64,000 nucleotides of DNA from the NCBI RefSeq assembly GCF_043641555.1, contig NZ_JBHZRJ010000003.1, forward strand, positions 1 to 64,000, in the 5' to 3' direction. The notes under the pieces are model-generated. The model searched no databases, was not told the DNA's origin, and saw only the letters and a program-made list of their open reading frames with translations. A program made the translations under genes and the position numbers. Positions 33,620 to 42,058 of the stretch are shown here, in pieces; the stretch's first letter is position 1; each line of letters opens with the position of its first letter. This DNA is from Saccharospirillum alexandrii_A. Lineage in GTDB: Bacteria > Pseudomonadota > Gammaproteobacteria > Pseudomonadales > Natronospirillaceae.

Positions 33620-34375
33620 ATGCGACGCAAACTGGTAGCCGCAAACTGGAAGATGAATGGCGACAAGGCTGCAAACAGCGCTTTGTTGACGGCATTTGTA
33701 CAGGGAATCGATACCGCAGCGGTCGATGCTGTTGTGTTTCCTCCTGCTGTGTACCTGGATCAGGTAGCGTCGGCTGTCGCCGGCAGTGGCATTCGATATG
33801 GTATTCAGAATGTCCATTCTGCTGAGAAAGGGGCCTATACCGGTGAAATTTCACTGGGAATGGTGAAGGATTTTGGGGCCGACTATGTTTTGGTAGGTCA
33901 CTCTGAGCGTCGTGAACTCTTCGCTGAAAGCGACAGTGTTGTCGCCGGGAAGGTTCAGGCTGCGCTGGCTGCTGGTGTCGTGCCGATGCTTTGCGTCGGC
34001 GAGACGCTCGCCGAGCGCGAAGCTGACCAGACAGAGGCCGTCGTCGGCCGCCAGTTGCAGGCGGTATTGGATATCGTTGGCATTGATGCGTTCGCGACCA
34101 TTGTTATTGCTTATGAGCCCGTTTGGGCGATAGGCACCGGTAAGACCGCTTCGCCCGAACAGGCTCAGGCGGTACATGCGTTTATTCGAGGTTTGTTGGC
34201 GCAGGCGTCCGAGTCTGTTGCCGGGAAGTGCCAGGTGCTCTACGGCGGCAGTGTTAAGGCGTCCAGTGCACAGGAATTGTTTCAGCAACCCGACATTGAT
34301 GGCGGGCTGGTAGGGGGAGCATCACTGCTCGCCGACGAGTTTGTTGCGATCTGTCAGGCTGCGAAAGGGGTTTAA
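33620..34375 (+). CDS. tpiA: Triosephosphate isomerase TpiA
   Basis: Glycolytic/gluconeogenic isomerase of DHAP and G3P. 251 residues. Asn/Lys site in AANWKMNG, electrophilic His in GHSERRE (about 94), catalytic Glu in AYEPVWAIGTG (about 165) and the phosphate loop YGGSVK. The start is preceded by AAGGAGG. secG follows after 3 bp, so tpiA and secG are one transcript. Confidence 0.97.
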   Translation: MRRKLVAANWKMNGDKAANSALLTAFVQGIDTAAVDAVVFPPAVYLDQVASAVAGSGIRYGIQNVHSAEKGAYTGEISLGMVKDFGADYVLVGHSERRELFAESDSVVAGKVQAALAAGVVPMLCVGETLAEREADQTEAVVGRQLQAVLDIVGIDAFATIVIAYEPVWAIGTGKTASPEQAQAVHAFIRGLLAQASESVAGKCQVLYGGSVKASSAQELFQQPDIDGGLVGGASLLADEFVAICQAAKGV

Positions 34376-34378
34376 CGA

Positions 34379-34720
34379 ATGGCTATCGAAAATTTGGTGT
34401 TGGTGGTTCATGTTCTGCTGGGTCTGGGTGTTGTCGGTTTCGTACTGATTCAGCGTGGCAAGGGCGCCGATGCAGGGGCCTCCTTTGGTGGCGGTGCCTC
34501 GCAAACCGTGTTCGGCAGTGGTGGCAGTGCCAACTTTCTGACCCGCACCACCGCCATACTGGCGACCGGTTTTTTTCTGACCAGTTTTGGCCTGGCGTAC
34601 ATTGCCAAGCAAAAAGCAGAAGGTCTTGATGACCTGGGTCTGGATATTCCTGCGGTTGAGCAAACCGAGGAAGCGCCAGTCGCACCCGAACAGAATACTT
34701 TGGATATACCGGCCGAGTAA
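34379..34720 (+). CDS. secG: Preprotein translocase subunit SecG
   Basis: Small SecYEG subunit. 113 residues with two membrane helices (about 4-22 and 54-74) separated by the conserved cytosolic loop QRGKGADAGASFGGGASQTVFG-like segment. The C-terminal tail is acidic. It sits directly between tpiA and tRNA-Leu, the same order as in many gammaproteobacteria. Confidence 0.94.
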   Translation: MAIENLVLVVHVLLGLGVVGFVLIQRGKGADAGASFGGGASQTVFGSGGSANFLTRTTAILATGFFLTSFGLAYIAKQKAEGLDDLGLDIPAVEQTEEAPVAPEQNTLDIPAE

Positions 34721-34747
34721 GGAATAGCTCGACCGGGGAACGCTTTT

Positions 34748-34834
34748 GCCGACGTGGTGGAATTGGTAGACACGCCATCTTGAGGGGGTGGTGGGCTTAT
34801 GCCCGTGCTAGTTCGAGTCTAGTCGTCGGCACCA
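34748..34834 (+). tRNA. tRNA-Leu (anticodon GAG)
   Basis: 87 nt with CCA encoded. Acceptor stem GCCGACG/CGTCGGC, anticodon loop TTGAGGG (anticodon GAG), long class-II variable arm, T loop GTTCGAGTC. It begins 27 bp after secG and is probably co-transcribed with it. Confidence 0.97.
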
Positions 34835-34837
34835 CTT

Positions 34838-34865
34838 AAAAGGCCTGTGCGAGCAGGCCTTTTTC
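34838..34865 (+). terminator. Intrinsic terminator after tRNA-Leu
   Basis: AAAAGGCCTG TGCGAG CAGGCCTTTT followed by CTTTTT, 4 nt past the tRNA 3' end. Confidence 0.88.
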
Positions 34866-34892
34866 TTTTTGGGGGACTTTCCGGGCTTTGCC

Positions 34893-34921
34893 TTGAAAGT
34901 CGGGCGGGGCATCCCTATAAT
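34893..34921 (+). promoter_or_regulatory. Strong sigma-70 promoter for tRNA-fMet and the rimP-nusA-infB operon
   Basis: TTGAAA (34893-34898), 17-bp spacer, TATAAT (34916-34921), followed at once by a G+C-rich discriminator GCCGCCGCC. Such discriminators are typical of stringently controlled stable-RNA promoters. It is the best promoter match in the window. Confidence 0.85.
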
Positions 34922-34969
34922 GCCGCCGCCTGAGGAGTGTGAATTCCTCGAAGTTCTATGAAGGTTTAT

Positions 34970-35046
<77 letters not shown>

Positions 35047-35054
35047 TATGGATA

Positions 35055-35210
35055 GGTGAAAGTTTCCGTCGATCACGCGGTTTTCACCGAGCAACATACA
35101 GGGACAGGTATGTTGTAGGGTCTGCAGACCCTCGGAAGCCAGAGGGCCTTCCGACTCATAGACTGGTCTGCGAGACCACGACTTGAAGCCCCTCCTAGCA
35201 GGGGCTTTTT
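35055..35210 (+). ncRNA. Highly structured segment downstream of tRNA-fMet
   Basis: Six consecutive inverted repeats lie in about 155 nt. They are GGTGAAA/TTTCACC (35055-35088), CAACATA/TATGTTG (35092-35115), GGGTCTGCAGACCC (35118-35131), CGGAAG/CTTCCG (35133-35153), TGGTCT/AGACCA (35164-35178) and the terminator AAGCCCCT/AGGGGCTT plus T5 (35186-35210). This is either a processed leader of the rimP operon or a small RNA ending at the terminator. No family is recognised. The rest of the gap to rimP (35211-35466) also holds hairpins. Confidence 0.45.
35186..35210 (+). terminator. Intrinsic terminator/attenuator between metY and rimP
   Basis: AAGCCCCT CCTAGC AGGGGCTT with a run of five T. It would let the tRNA be made in excess over the rimP-nusA-infB mRNA; NusA-dependent read-through at such sites is known for E. 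coli. Confidence 0.75.
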
Positions 35211-35407
35211 GTTAGCAGTCCGGTCGGTTTTCCGTAGAGCTTTGTGTTTTGAAGCTCACCTGCGTGAACCGCACGAGTGCGGAACCGTTGGGATCTCAGT
35301 GTTATCGATCTGGGCCTGCGGAGCCAACGGAAGGCGTTGGTTCCAAAGTTGCCCTTTTTTTGGCTCTGAAAAAGTCAACTTAGGGCACGACATCATCGAA
35401 TAGACGT

Positions 35408-35449
35408 CAGTGGCGGCGCCACTGGCAACAGGCAGTCCCGGAAACCGGG
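35408..35449 (+). other. Two hairpins just before rimP
   Basis: CAGTGGCG/CGCCACTG (35408-35424) and CCCGG AAA CCGGG (35437-35449) lie in the 60 nt before the rimP start. They lack T-tracts, so they are leader structures rather than terminators. Otherwise 35211-35407 shows only CCGCAC/GTGCGG-type short repeats. Confidence 0.4.
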
Positions 35450-35466
35450 CTCACAGAGGGGTTTGA

Positions 35467-35928
35467 ATGGCAAAGGTCGACGAACTGAATGCAATGCTGG
35501 AACCGGTGATTACCGGTCTGGGTTTTGTATTCTGGGGTCTGGAGTTTTCAGCACAGGGCAAACACAGCACCCTGCGCGTGTACATTGATCACGAAGCGGG
35601 GATCAATGTGGATCAGTGCGCGGAAGTGAGCCGCCAGATCAGCGCGGTGATGGATGTTGAAGACCCGATCAGTCAGAACTACACCCTGGAGGTTTCCTCC
35701 CCGGGTATGGATCGTCCTTTGTTCAGTCTGGATCAGTTTTCAGCGTATCTGGGTGAGTGGGTTCAGGTGCGTTTGCGTGCGCCGTTTGAAGGGCGTCGTA
35801 AATTCAAAGGTGTACTGTCCGCGATAGAGGATCAGGACATCTGCGTGACCGTTGATGGTATGGACTATTTGTTGCCGATCGAAAGCATCGACAAAGCCAG
35901 CCTGATACCGAACTTTGACAAGCAATAA
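35467..35928 (+). CDS. rimP: Ribosome maturation factor RimP
   Basis: 30S assembly factor, 153 residues of two domains. The N-terminal domain shows GLEFSAQGKHSTLRVYIDH and the conserved SSPGMDRPL (about 78). The C-terminal SH3-like domain follows. GAGGGG precedes the ATG. First gene of the rimP-nusA-infB cluster. Confidence 0.96.
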   Translation: MAKVDELNAMLEPVITGLGFVFWGLEFSAQGKHSTLRVYIDHEAGINVDQCAEVSRQISAVMDVEDPISQNYTLEVSSPGMDRPLFSLDQFSAYLGEWVQVRLRAPFEGRRKFKGVLSAIEDQDICVTVDGMDYLLPIESIDKASLIPNFDKQ

Positions 35929-35985
35929 ACCGATTAACCGAAAGGAAAGCCCGGTCAACCGCCCGGCAAACAAGAGGCTGAGACG

Positions 35986-37485
35986 ATGAGTAAAGAAATT
36001 CTCCTGGTCGTGGACGCAGTAGCGAATGAGAAAGGTGTGTCCCGAGAGGTCATCTTTGATGCCATGGAGCTGGCTCTGGCAGCCGCTGCCAAGAAGCGCT
36101 TCGACGAAGATGAAGAAGGCGAGATCGACATTCACGTTGTGATCGACCGCAAGACCGGTGAGTACCAGACCTTTCGTCGCTGGACTGTGATGGGAAATGA
36201 TGGCGTTCCGACCCTGGGTTGCGAATGGACTACTCAGGAAGCCCATGAAGTCGACAAGACATTGCAAGAGGGCGACACCTACGAAGAGGTGATCGAGAAC
36301 GCTGAATTTGGCCGCATCAGCGCCCAGGCAGCGAAGCAGATCATTGTACAGAAAGTGCGTGAAGCCGAGCGGGCAAAAATTGTTGAGCAATACCGTGAGC
36401 GTGTCGGTGAGATGGTGTTGGGTACGGTCAAGAAAGTGACTCGTGACAACATTATTGTCGACCTGGGTAACAACGCCGAAGCCGTAATGCCGCGTGAATC
36501 TGTGATCGGGCGTGAAACCTTCCGCATTGGTGACCGGGTGCGCGCTGTGTTGCAGGACATTCGTGCTGAAGGCCGTGGCCCGCAGCTCGAACTGAGCCGT
36601 GCCAGCAACGACATGCTGATCGAACTGTTCCGCATTGAAGTGCCGGAAATTCAGGAAGAAGTGATCGAAATTCGTGGTTGTGCCCGTGACCCTGGCTCTA
36701 GAGCCAAGATTGCGGTGAAAACCAATGACGGTCGTATCGACCCGGTGGGTGCCTGTGTCGGTATGCGCGGTTCGCGAGTGCAGGCGGTATCGAACGAACT
36801 GAACAATGAGCGCGTCGACATCATTTTGTGGGACGACAACCCGGCCCAACTGGTGATTAACGCCATGGCACCGGCTGAAGTAGCCTCCATCGTGATGGAT
36901 GAAGATACCAACACCATGGATGTCGCGGTTGCCGCCGACAACCTGGCCATTGCCATTGGCCGCAGTGGACAGAACGTACGGCTTGCCAGTGAACTGACTG
37001 GCTGGGTGATCAACGTGATGACCGAGGAAGAAGCCGACGAGAAACAGGAAGAGGAAGCCGGTCGCCTGGTTACCTATTTTGAAGAGAAGCTGGATGTCGA
37101 TGAAGACATTGCTGCCATTCTGGCAGAGGAAGGCTTCACCACACTGGAAGAGGTCGCTTACGTACCTCTAGAGGAAATGCTTGGCATTGAAGGGTTTGAC
37201 GAAAACATCGTGACCGAACTGCGTCAGCGCGCAAAAGACATGTTGCTGACGCTGGAACTGGCGAGTGAAGAGCAACTGGATTCCGCAACACCCAGTGACG
37301 ACTTGCTGAGCCTGGACGGCATGGATGAACACCTGGCCCGCCTGTTGGCGAGCAAAGGCATCGCCACGATGGAAGATCTAGCGGAACAGAGTATCGATGA
37401 CCTGATGGACATCGATGATATGGACGAGGAACGGGCTGGCCAATTGATTATGGCAGCACGGGCACCTTGGTTTGAGAATGAGTAA
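35986..37485 (+). CDS. nusA: Transcription termination/antitermination factor NusA
   Basis: Binds RNA polymerase and modulates pausing, termination and antitermination. 499 residues: N-terminal polymerase-binding domain, S1 domain (about 135-200, VLGTVKKVTRDNIIVDLG), two KH domains with GVCVG-type PVGACVGMRG (about 246) and AIAIGRSGQNVRLAS (about 321). Two C-terminal acidic HhH repeats (about 360-425 and 435-495) are present, as in E. coli, where AR2 binds the alpha subunit CTD. Confidence 0.97.
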   Translation: MSKEILLVVDAVANEKGVSREVIFDAMELALAAAAKKRFDEDEEGEIDIHVVIDRKTGEYQTFRRWTVMGNDGVPTLGCEWTTQEAHEVDKTLQEGDTYEEVIENAEFGRISAQAAKQIIVQKVREAERAKIVEQYRERVGEMVLGTVKKVTRDNIIVDLGNNAEAVMPRESVIGRETFRIGDRVRAVLQDIRAEGRGPQLELSRASNDMLIELFRIEVPEIQEEVIEIRGCARDPGSRAKIAVKTNDGRIDPVGACVGMRGSRVQAVSNELNNERVDIILWDDNPAQLVINAMAPAEVASIVMDEDTNTMDVAVAADNLAIAIGRSGQNVRLASELTGWVINVMTEEEADEKQEEEAGRLVTYFEEKLDVDEDIAAILAEEGFTTLEEVAYVPLEEMLGIEGFDENIVTELRQRAKDMLLTLELASEEQLDSATPSDDLLSLDGMDEHLARLLASKGIATMEDLAEQSIDDLMDIDDMDEERAGQLIMAARAPWFENE

Positions 37486-37504
37486 TCACGGGTAGGAGGA
37501 ATCC

Positions 37505-40093
37505 ATGGCAGAAGTCACCGTTAAACAACTGGCGGAAAGCGTTGGTACACCCGTTGATCGTTTATTGAAACAAATGAGCGATGCTGGTCTGCCGCAAAAG
37601 TCTGAGGGCGAAGCGGTTAATGATGACCAGAAGCAGACACTGTTGACGTATTTGAAAACAAGTCACGGTGAAGACAGCGGAGCCCCCAAGAAGATCACGT
37701 TGAAGCGCAAAGTCACCACCACGTTGAAAACCAGTGGTGGCGGTCGCGGCAAGACGGTCAATATCGAAGTGCGCAAGAAGCGTACTTACATGAAGCGCGA
37801 TGCCGTTGAAGGCAGCGGCGATGCAGCACCGACTGAAACGCCGGCCCCTGTGGCGACTGCCGATACGTCGGCCAGTCGTCGTGCCGAAGAAGACGCGAAA
37901 CTCGAAGCAGCACGGGCACGTGCCGCCGAAGAGAAGGCGCGTGAAGAAACGGCAAAACGCGAGGCTGAAAAGGCACGCACTTCAAAAGTACAACCGAAGA
38001 AAGTTGAGGAAGAGGTTGATCCGCAACTGGCGGTCGCGGACGCCGAGGCCAAAATGGCCAAGGAAGATCGCACCACCGACAAGAAAAAGCACAAGACGGC
38101 TGAACGCCCGATGCGGGTCGACGATGGCCCGGCTGCAGACAGCCGCAAGGCCGGTCACAAGAAGGGCGGCAAGAAAGCGGAAGTGGCGCAGCGCGTTAAC
38201 ACCGGTCGTGGCGGCAACAAGCATCAGCAGATGCTGTCGGCACTGGACGATGGAGATGGCATGGGCCGTCGTCGTCGCGCCAAGCGTGGTGGTAACAAGA
38301 AGCGTGACCACCAGTTTGAGCGTCCGACCGCACCCGTAGTGCGCGAAGTGCAACTGGGTGAAGCCATCACCGTGGCTGAACTGGCCAGTCAGATGTCGGT
38401 TAAGGCCGCTGAAGTGGTCAAGATCCTGTTCAAGATGGGCGTTATGGTGACGGTTAACCAGGCCATCGATCAGGACACCGCGATTCTGGTGATCGAGGAA
38501 ATGGGGCACAAGTATACCGTGGTGAATGAAAACGCCATGGAAGACGATGTGATGGAGGTCAGCTACAGCGGTGAAGAGTCACCTCGCGCACCTGTTGTAA
38601 CCGTCATGGGTCACGTTGACCACGGTAAGACAAGCTTACTCGACCATATTCGTCGTACTCGTGTTGCATCCGGTGAGTCTGGTGGTATTACCCAACACAT
38701 CGGTGCATACCACGTTGAAACCGACAAGGGCATGATCACCTTCCTGGATACTCCCGGACACGCGGCCTTTACCGCTATGCGTGCCCGCGGTGCCAAGGCA
38801 ACGGACGTGGTGATTCTGGTTGTTGCCGCAGACGACGGTGTGATGCCGCAGACCGAAGAGGCGGTTCAACACGCCCGTGCGGCCGGCGTTCCTCTGATCG
38901 TGGCCATCAACAAGATGGACAAGGAAGCGGCCGACCCGGACCGGGTGATCAACGAGCTGTCTCAGCGCGATGTTATTCCCGAGTCCTGGGGTGGTGACAC
39001 CCAGTTTGTTCAGGTGTCGGCGCATACCGGTCAGGGCATCGATGAGCTGCTCGATGCGGTTCTGTTGCAGGCCGAAGTGCTTGAGCTAAAAGCACACCAC
39101 GAAGGCCCGGGTAAGGGTACCGTCGTGGAATCGAGCCTCGACAAGGGCCGTGGCGCTGTTGCCACTGTTCTGGTTCAGTCCGGTCGTTTGAAGAAGGGCG
39201 ATGTGGTTCTGGCCGGTACTTTCTACGGTAAAGTGCGTGCTTTGTTGGATGAAACCGGCAAACAGATCGAGGAAGCTGGCCCGTCCATTCCGGTCGAGAT
39301 TCTCGGCCTGAACGGTACGCCGGATGCCGGTGACGAGTTTGTGGTGTCGGAAAGCGAGCGTTCAGCCCGTGAAGTCGCCGAGATGCGCTCCATGCGCACC
39401 AAGGAGTCGGCACATGCCCAGCAGCAGGCGGCGAAACTCGACGCTCTGTTCCAGGGTATGGGTTCCGAAGACAAGAAGGTGCTGAACGTCGTACTGAAGA
39501 CCGACGTTCGCGGCTCACTCGAAGCCCTGACCGCTTCATTGCAGAAACTGGGCAACGAAGAAGTGAAGGTGAACGTGATTGCCAGCGGCGTGGGTGCGAT
39601 TTCAGAATCCGATGCTAACCTCGCGATTACCTCGCAGGCGGTTGTCTTCGGTTTCAACGTACGCGCCACCGGTAAAGCCCGGACAGTGATCGAGCAGGCA
39701 GGTCTGGATCTGCGTTACTACAACGTGATCTACAATCTGATCGATGATGTCAAAGCCGCACTGAACGGTCTGTTGTCGCCTGATCTGCGTGAAGAGATTG
39801 TCGGCCTTGCCGAAGTACGTGATGTCTTCAACTCGCCCAAGTTCGGGCAAGTGGCCGGCTGTATGGTCATCGAAGGCAGCATGCACCGCAGCAAGCGCAT
39901 TCGCGTACTCCGTGACGAAGTGGTCATCTATGAAGGCGAGCTGGAATCCCTGCGTCGCTTCAAAGACGATGTCCAGGAAGTTCGTCAGGGCATGGAATGC
40001 GGTATTGGCGTCAAGAACTACAATGACGTTAAAGCCGGTGACAAGATCGAAGTCTTTGATGTTAAGGAATTTGCGCGCACCATCGATGATTGA
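37505..40093 (+). CDS. infB: Translation initiation factor IF-2
   Basis: GTPase that places initiator tRNA on the 30S subunit. 862 residues. The N-terminal IF2N module is followed by a long Lys/Glu/Arg-rich linker (about 60-260). A second IF2N-like segment (about 280-340) comes next, then the G domain with GHVDHGKTS (about 368), DTPGHAAF and NKMD, and finally the beta-barrel and C2 domains. GGAGGA precedes the ATG. Its substrate, the tRNA-fMet encoded 2.5 kb upstream, has an unusual 1-72 mismatch. Confidence 0.97.
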   Translation: MAEVTVKQLAESVGTPVDRLLKQMSDAGLPQKSEGEAVNDDQKQTLLTYLKTSHGEDSGAPKKITLKRKVTTTLKTSGGGRGKTVNIEVRKKRTYMKRDAVEGSGDAAPTETPAPVATADTSASRRAEEDAKLEAARARAAEEKAREETAKREAEKARTSKVQPKKVEEEVDPQLAVADAEAKMAKEDRTTDKKKHKTAERPMRVDDGPAADSRKAGHKKGGKKAEVAQRVNTGRGGNKHQQMLSALDDGDGMGRRRRAKRGGNKKRDHQFERPTAPVVREVQLGEAITVAELASQMSVKAAEVVKILFKMGVMVTVNQAIDQDTAILVIEEMGHKYTVVNENAMEDDVMEVSYSGEESPRAPVVTVMGHVDHGKTSLLDHIRRTRVASGESGGITQHIGAYHVETDKGMITFLDTPGHAAFTAMRARGAKATDVVILVVAADDGVMPQTEEAVQHARAAGVPLIVAINKMDKEAADPDRVINELSQRDVIPESWGGDTQFVQVSAHTGQGIDELLDAVLLQAEVLELKAHHEGPGKGTVVESSLDKGRGAVATVLVQSGRLKKGDVVLAGTFYGKVRALLDETGKQIEEAGPSIPVEILGLNGTPDAGDEFVVSESERSAREVAEMRSMRTKESAHAQQQAAKLDALFQGMGSEDKKVLNVVLKTDVRGSLEALTASLQKLGNEEVKVNVIASGVGAISESDANLAITSQAVVFGFNVRATGKARTVIEQAGLDLRYYNVIYNLIDDVKAALNGLLSPDLREEIVGLAEVRDVFNSPKFGQVAGCMVIEGSMHRSKRIRVLRDEVVIYEGELESLRRFKDDVQEVRQGMECGIGVKNYNDVKAGDKIEVFDVKEFARTIDD

Positions 40094-40110
40094 TGCGCCC
40101 TGAGTTCCTG

Positions 40111-40135
40111 ACAACCCCGGCTTGTCCGGGGTTGT
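40111..40135 (+). terminator. Hairpin terminator after infB
   Basis: ACAACCCCGG CTTGT CCGGGGTTGT, a perfect 10-bp stem 18 nt past the infB stop, followed by CTGTTTTAT. The T-tract is imperfect, so termination may be partial. Confidence 0.65.
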
Positions 40136-40154
40136 CTGTTTTATAGAGGTACGT

Positions 40155-40324
40155 TTCGGCGTTTGGTTTTGCTTTGGTGCCAGGAGCTCGTGCCAGTAAC
40201 CGGGTGTACCCAACCGGGGTCGGCGTGAACCCTTCCATGGGGCCTAGACCGTAGCATCCATGCTACGGACTTCCCCGGTTGGGTACACCCGGCACCTGGC
40301 ACTTAACCAGGTGCAAACGCCGAA
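40155..40324. repeat. Dispersed intergenic palindrome, copy B
   Basis: The longest regular member, 170 nt. The distal stem TTCGGCGTTTG/CAAACGCCGAA is 40155-40165 with 40314-40324. The middle stem GTGCCAG/CTGGCAC is 40190-40196 with 40296-40302. After a 3x3 loop the inner stem is perfect over 20 bp (40200-40219 with 40273-40292). The 53-nt core (40220-40272) carries CCC/GGG around TTCCAT and the 9-bp hairpin CCGTAGCAT/ATGCTACGG. It lies between infB and rbfA. Confidence 0.9.
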
Positions 40325-40376
40325 TCTTGAGTTATAAAAACAGAGTTATTTCCCCTATTCGCAAGAGGGCCGCATC

Positions 40377-40820
40377 ATGGCCAAAGAAAACAGTCGTATC
40401 CGGCGCATTGCCGACCAGATGCAGCGTGACCTGTCGGTGATTATCCAGCAGGAAGTGAAGGACCCGCGCCTCGGCATGGTGACCCTGAACGACGTTAAGG
40501 TCAGCAAGGATTTGTCCTACGCCGACATCTATTTTACCTGCATGGTATTCGGCGAAAGTGCCGAAGCCGATATTGAACGCAGTGAGCAGGAAGCCGTGCT
40601 GAACAAGGCCTCAGGCTTTTTACGCACGATACTGGCACGCGAGCTCAAACTGCGGGTTATGCCGCTGCTGCGCTTTCACTACGACCCAACACTGGAGTCG
40701 GGTGCGCGCCTGTCCGGCCTGATCAACGAAGCCGTGCGTCAGGATAAAGCCAGAAACATCGACGACGCTGCTGATGAAGACTCTTCAGACGAGCAGTCTT
40801 CAGATAAAGACCCGTCCTGA
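40377..40820 (+). CDS. rbfA: Ribosome-binding factor RbfA
   Basis: Cold-shock 30S maturation factor with a KH-like fold. 147 residues; RRIADQMQRDLSVIIQQEVKDPRL at the N-terminus (family signature, split here as RRIADQMQRDL and EVKDPRLG), and LRFHYDPTLESGARL near 100. The C-terminal tail is Asp/Ser-rich and differs from E. coli. GAGGG precedes the ATG. truB begins 3 bp downstream. Confidence 0.95.
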   Translation: MAKENSRIRRIADQMQRDLSVIIQQEVKDPRLGMVTLNDVKVSKDLSYADIYFTCMVFGESAEADIERSEQEAVLNKASGFLRTILARELKLRVMPLLRFHYDPTLESGARLSGLINEAVRQDKARNIDDAADEDSSDEQSSDKDPS

Positions 40821-40823
40821 TTC

Positions 40824-41750
40824 ATGGCACGTCGCAGAAAAGGACGCGCCATCGACGGCGTCATCTTGCTGGACAAGCCATCGGACTGGTCTTCAAACGG
40901 TGTGCTGCAAAAGGTGCGCTGGTTGTTCCAGGCGCAAAAAGCCGGTCACACCGGAGCACTGGACCCGTTGGCAACGGGTCTGTTGCCCCTCTGCCTGGGT
41001 GAAGCGACCAAATTTACCCGTTTTTTACTGGAAGCCGATAAGGCCTATCGAGCGGTTGCCAAACTGGGCGAACGTACCGATACCCTTGATGCCGAAGGCG
41101 AAGTCACCGAAACCCGCCCGGTGCCCGAACTCGATTTTGCTGAGATAGAGGCGCTGCTGGCAGAGCGCTTTACCGGCGATATCGAACAGATTCCTCCCAT
41201 GTATTCTGCGCTCAAGCGGGATGGCAAAAAGCTCTATGAGCTGGCCCGTGAAGGCAAGCACATAGAGCTAGAGCCTCGGCCGGTGACCATATTCAGCCTG
41301 ACGCTGGTCAGTCTGACGGATGATGAGCTGGTATTGGACGTGCACTGCTCCAAAGGCACTTACATCCGAACCCTGGTCGATGACATCGGCCAGGCCCTCG
41401 GCTGCGGCGCACACATCACGGCGCTACGACGCACCAAGCACGGCCAGTTCTCACTGGACAACGCCGTGCCGCTGGATGCGCTGATCAGCGAACAGGAAGC
41501 AAAGGGCCCCGAAGCCCTCGACCTGCACCTCTTCAGCCTTGACGACCTGCTTGTCGACCTGCCTGTCATCACCCTTACCGAAGGCCAGACACGGCGCTTC
41601 AGCCACGGCAACCCTGTCAGCGATGGCCTGGACCTTAAGCCAGGGCAATATCGCGTCAAAGACGACGACAGTGGTCGTTTTCTTGGTGTGGGAGAGGTGG
41701 TGGCTGATAGTCTTCTACAACCATTACGGTTGGTCGCCAGCGGATCATAG
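40824..41750 (+). CDS. truB: tRNA pseudouridine(55) synthase TruB
   Basis: Makes pseudouridine 55 in the T loop of tRNAs. 308 residues. GVILLDKPSDWSSN opens the catalytic domain; the catalytic Asp lies in AGHTGALDPLATGLLP (about 45). YSALKRDGKKLYELAR and CSKGTYIRTL are the other family motifs. A C-terminal PUA-like domain follows from about 250. Translationally close to rbfA. Confidence 0.96.
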   Translation: MARRRKGRAIDGVILLDKPSDWSSNGVLQKVRWLFQAQKAGHTGALDPLATGLLPLCLGEATKFTRFLLEADKAYRAVAKLGERTDTLDAEGEVTETRPVPELDFAEIEALLAERFTGDIEQIPPMYSALKRDGKKLYELAREGKHIELEPRPVTIFSLTLVSLTDDELVLDVHCSKGTYIRTLVDDIGQALGCGAHITALRRTKHGQFSLDNAVPLDALISEQEAKGPEALDLHLFSLDDLLVDLPVITLTEGQTRRFSHGNPVSDGLDLKPGQYRVKDDDSGRFLGVGEVVADSLLQPLRLVASGS

Positions 41751-41778
41751 AGCAGGTGAGTAAAGCCACCAAAGACGA

Positions 41779-41891
41779 GCGGAGGGTGTCGGTTATGCCT
41801 CTGTGGGGGAGTCCACAACATGGATGTTGTGGTCTAGGCCCCATGGACGGGTCTACGCCGACCCCACAGAGGCATAACCGGCAGCCTCCGC
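41779..41891. repeat. Dispersed intergenic palindrome, copy C (core inverted)
   Basis: Outer stem GCGGAGG/CCTCCGC (41779-41785 with 41885-41891), a 4x4 internal loop, then a perfect 19-bp inner stem (41790-41808 with 41862-41880). The 53-nt core reads on the minus strand like copies B and D, and its main hairpin is CCACAACAT/ATGTTGTGG. It sits between truB and the rpsO promoter. Confidence 0.9.
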
Positions 41892-41930
41892 GGACCACAG
41901 CTACAGAACTGTCCCAGCCACGGCACCGCT

Positions 41931-41958
41931 TTGTTCCTGGTGAAGTGTCATGTATAAT
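41931..41958 (+). promoter_or_regulatory. Sigma-70 promoter for rpsO
   Basis: TTGTTC (41931-41936), 16-bp spacer, TATAAT (41953-41958). The transcript would have a leader of about 95 nt before the rpsO ATG, room for S15 autoregulation as known in E. coli. I did not resolve a pseudoknot. Confidence 0.65.
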
Positions 41959-42058
41959 CCCGCCCGGTTTTGGCCTTTGCGGCCGGGGCTGGAATGTCAC
42001 TGTTAATATGCACGGTGGCCATTTCACATTGAACGCATATTCGTGGAGAGTTTGTACC

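Noticed and set aside
35740..36849. 369-codon minus-strand frame across rimP and nusA
   Set aside because: Spans two verified genes on the other strand and has a His/Phe-rich shadow composition.
41756..42058. N-terminal extension of S15
   Set aside because: It would translate through palindrome C and the rpsO promoter; S15 has a fixed length of 89 residues starting MALTVEQK.
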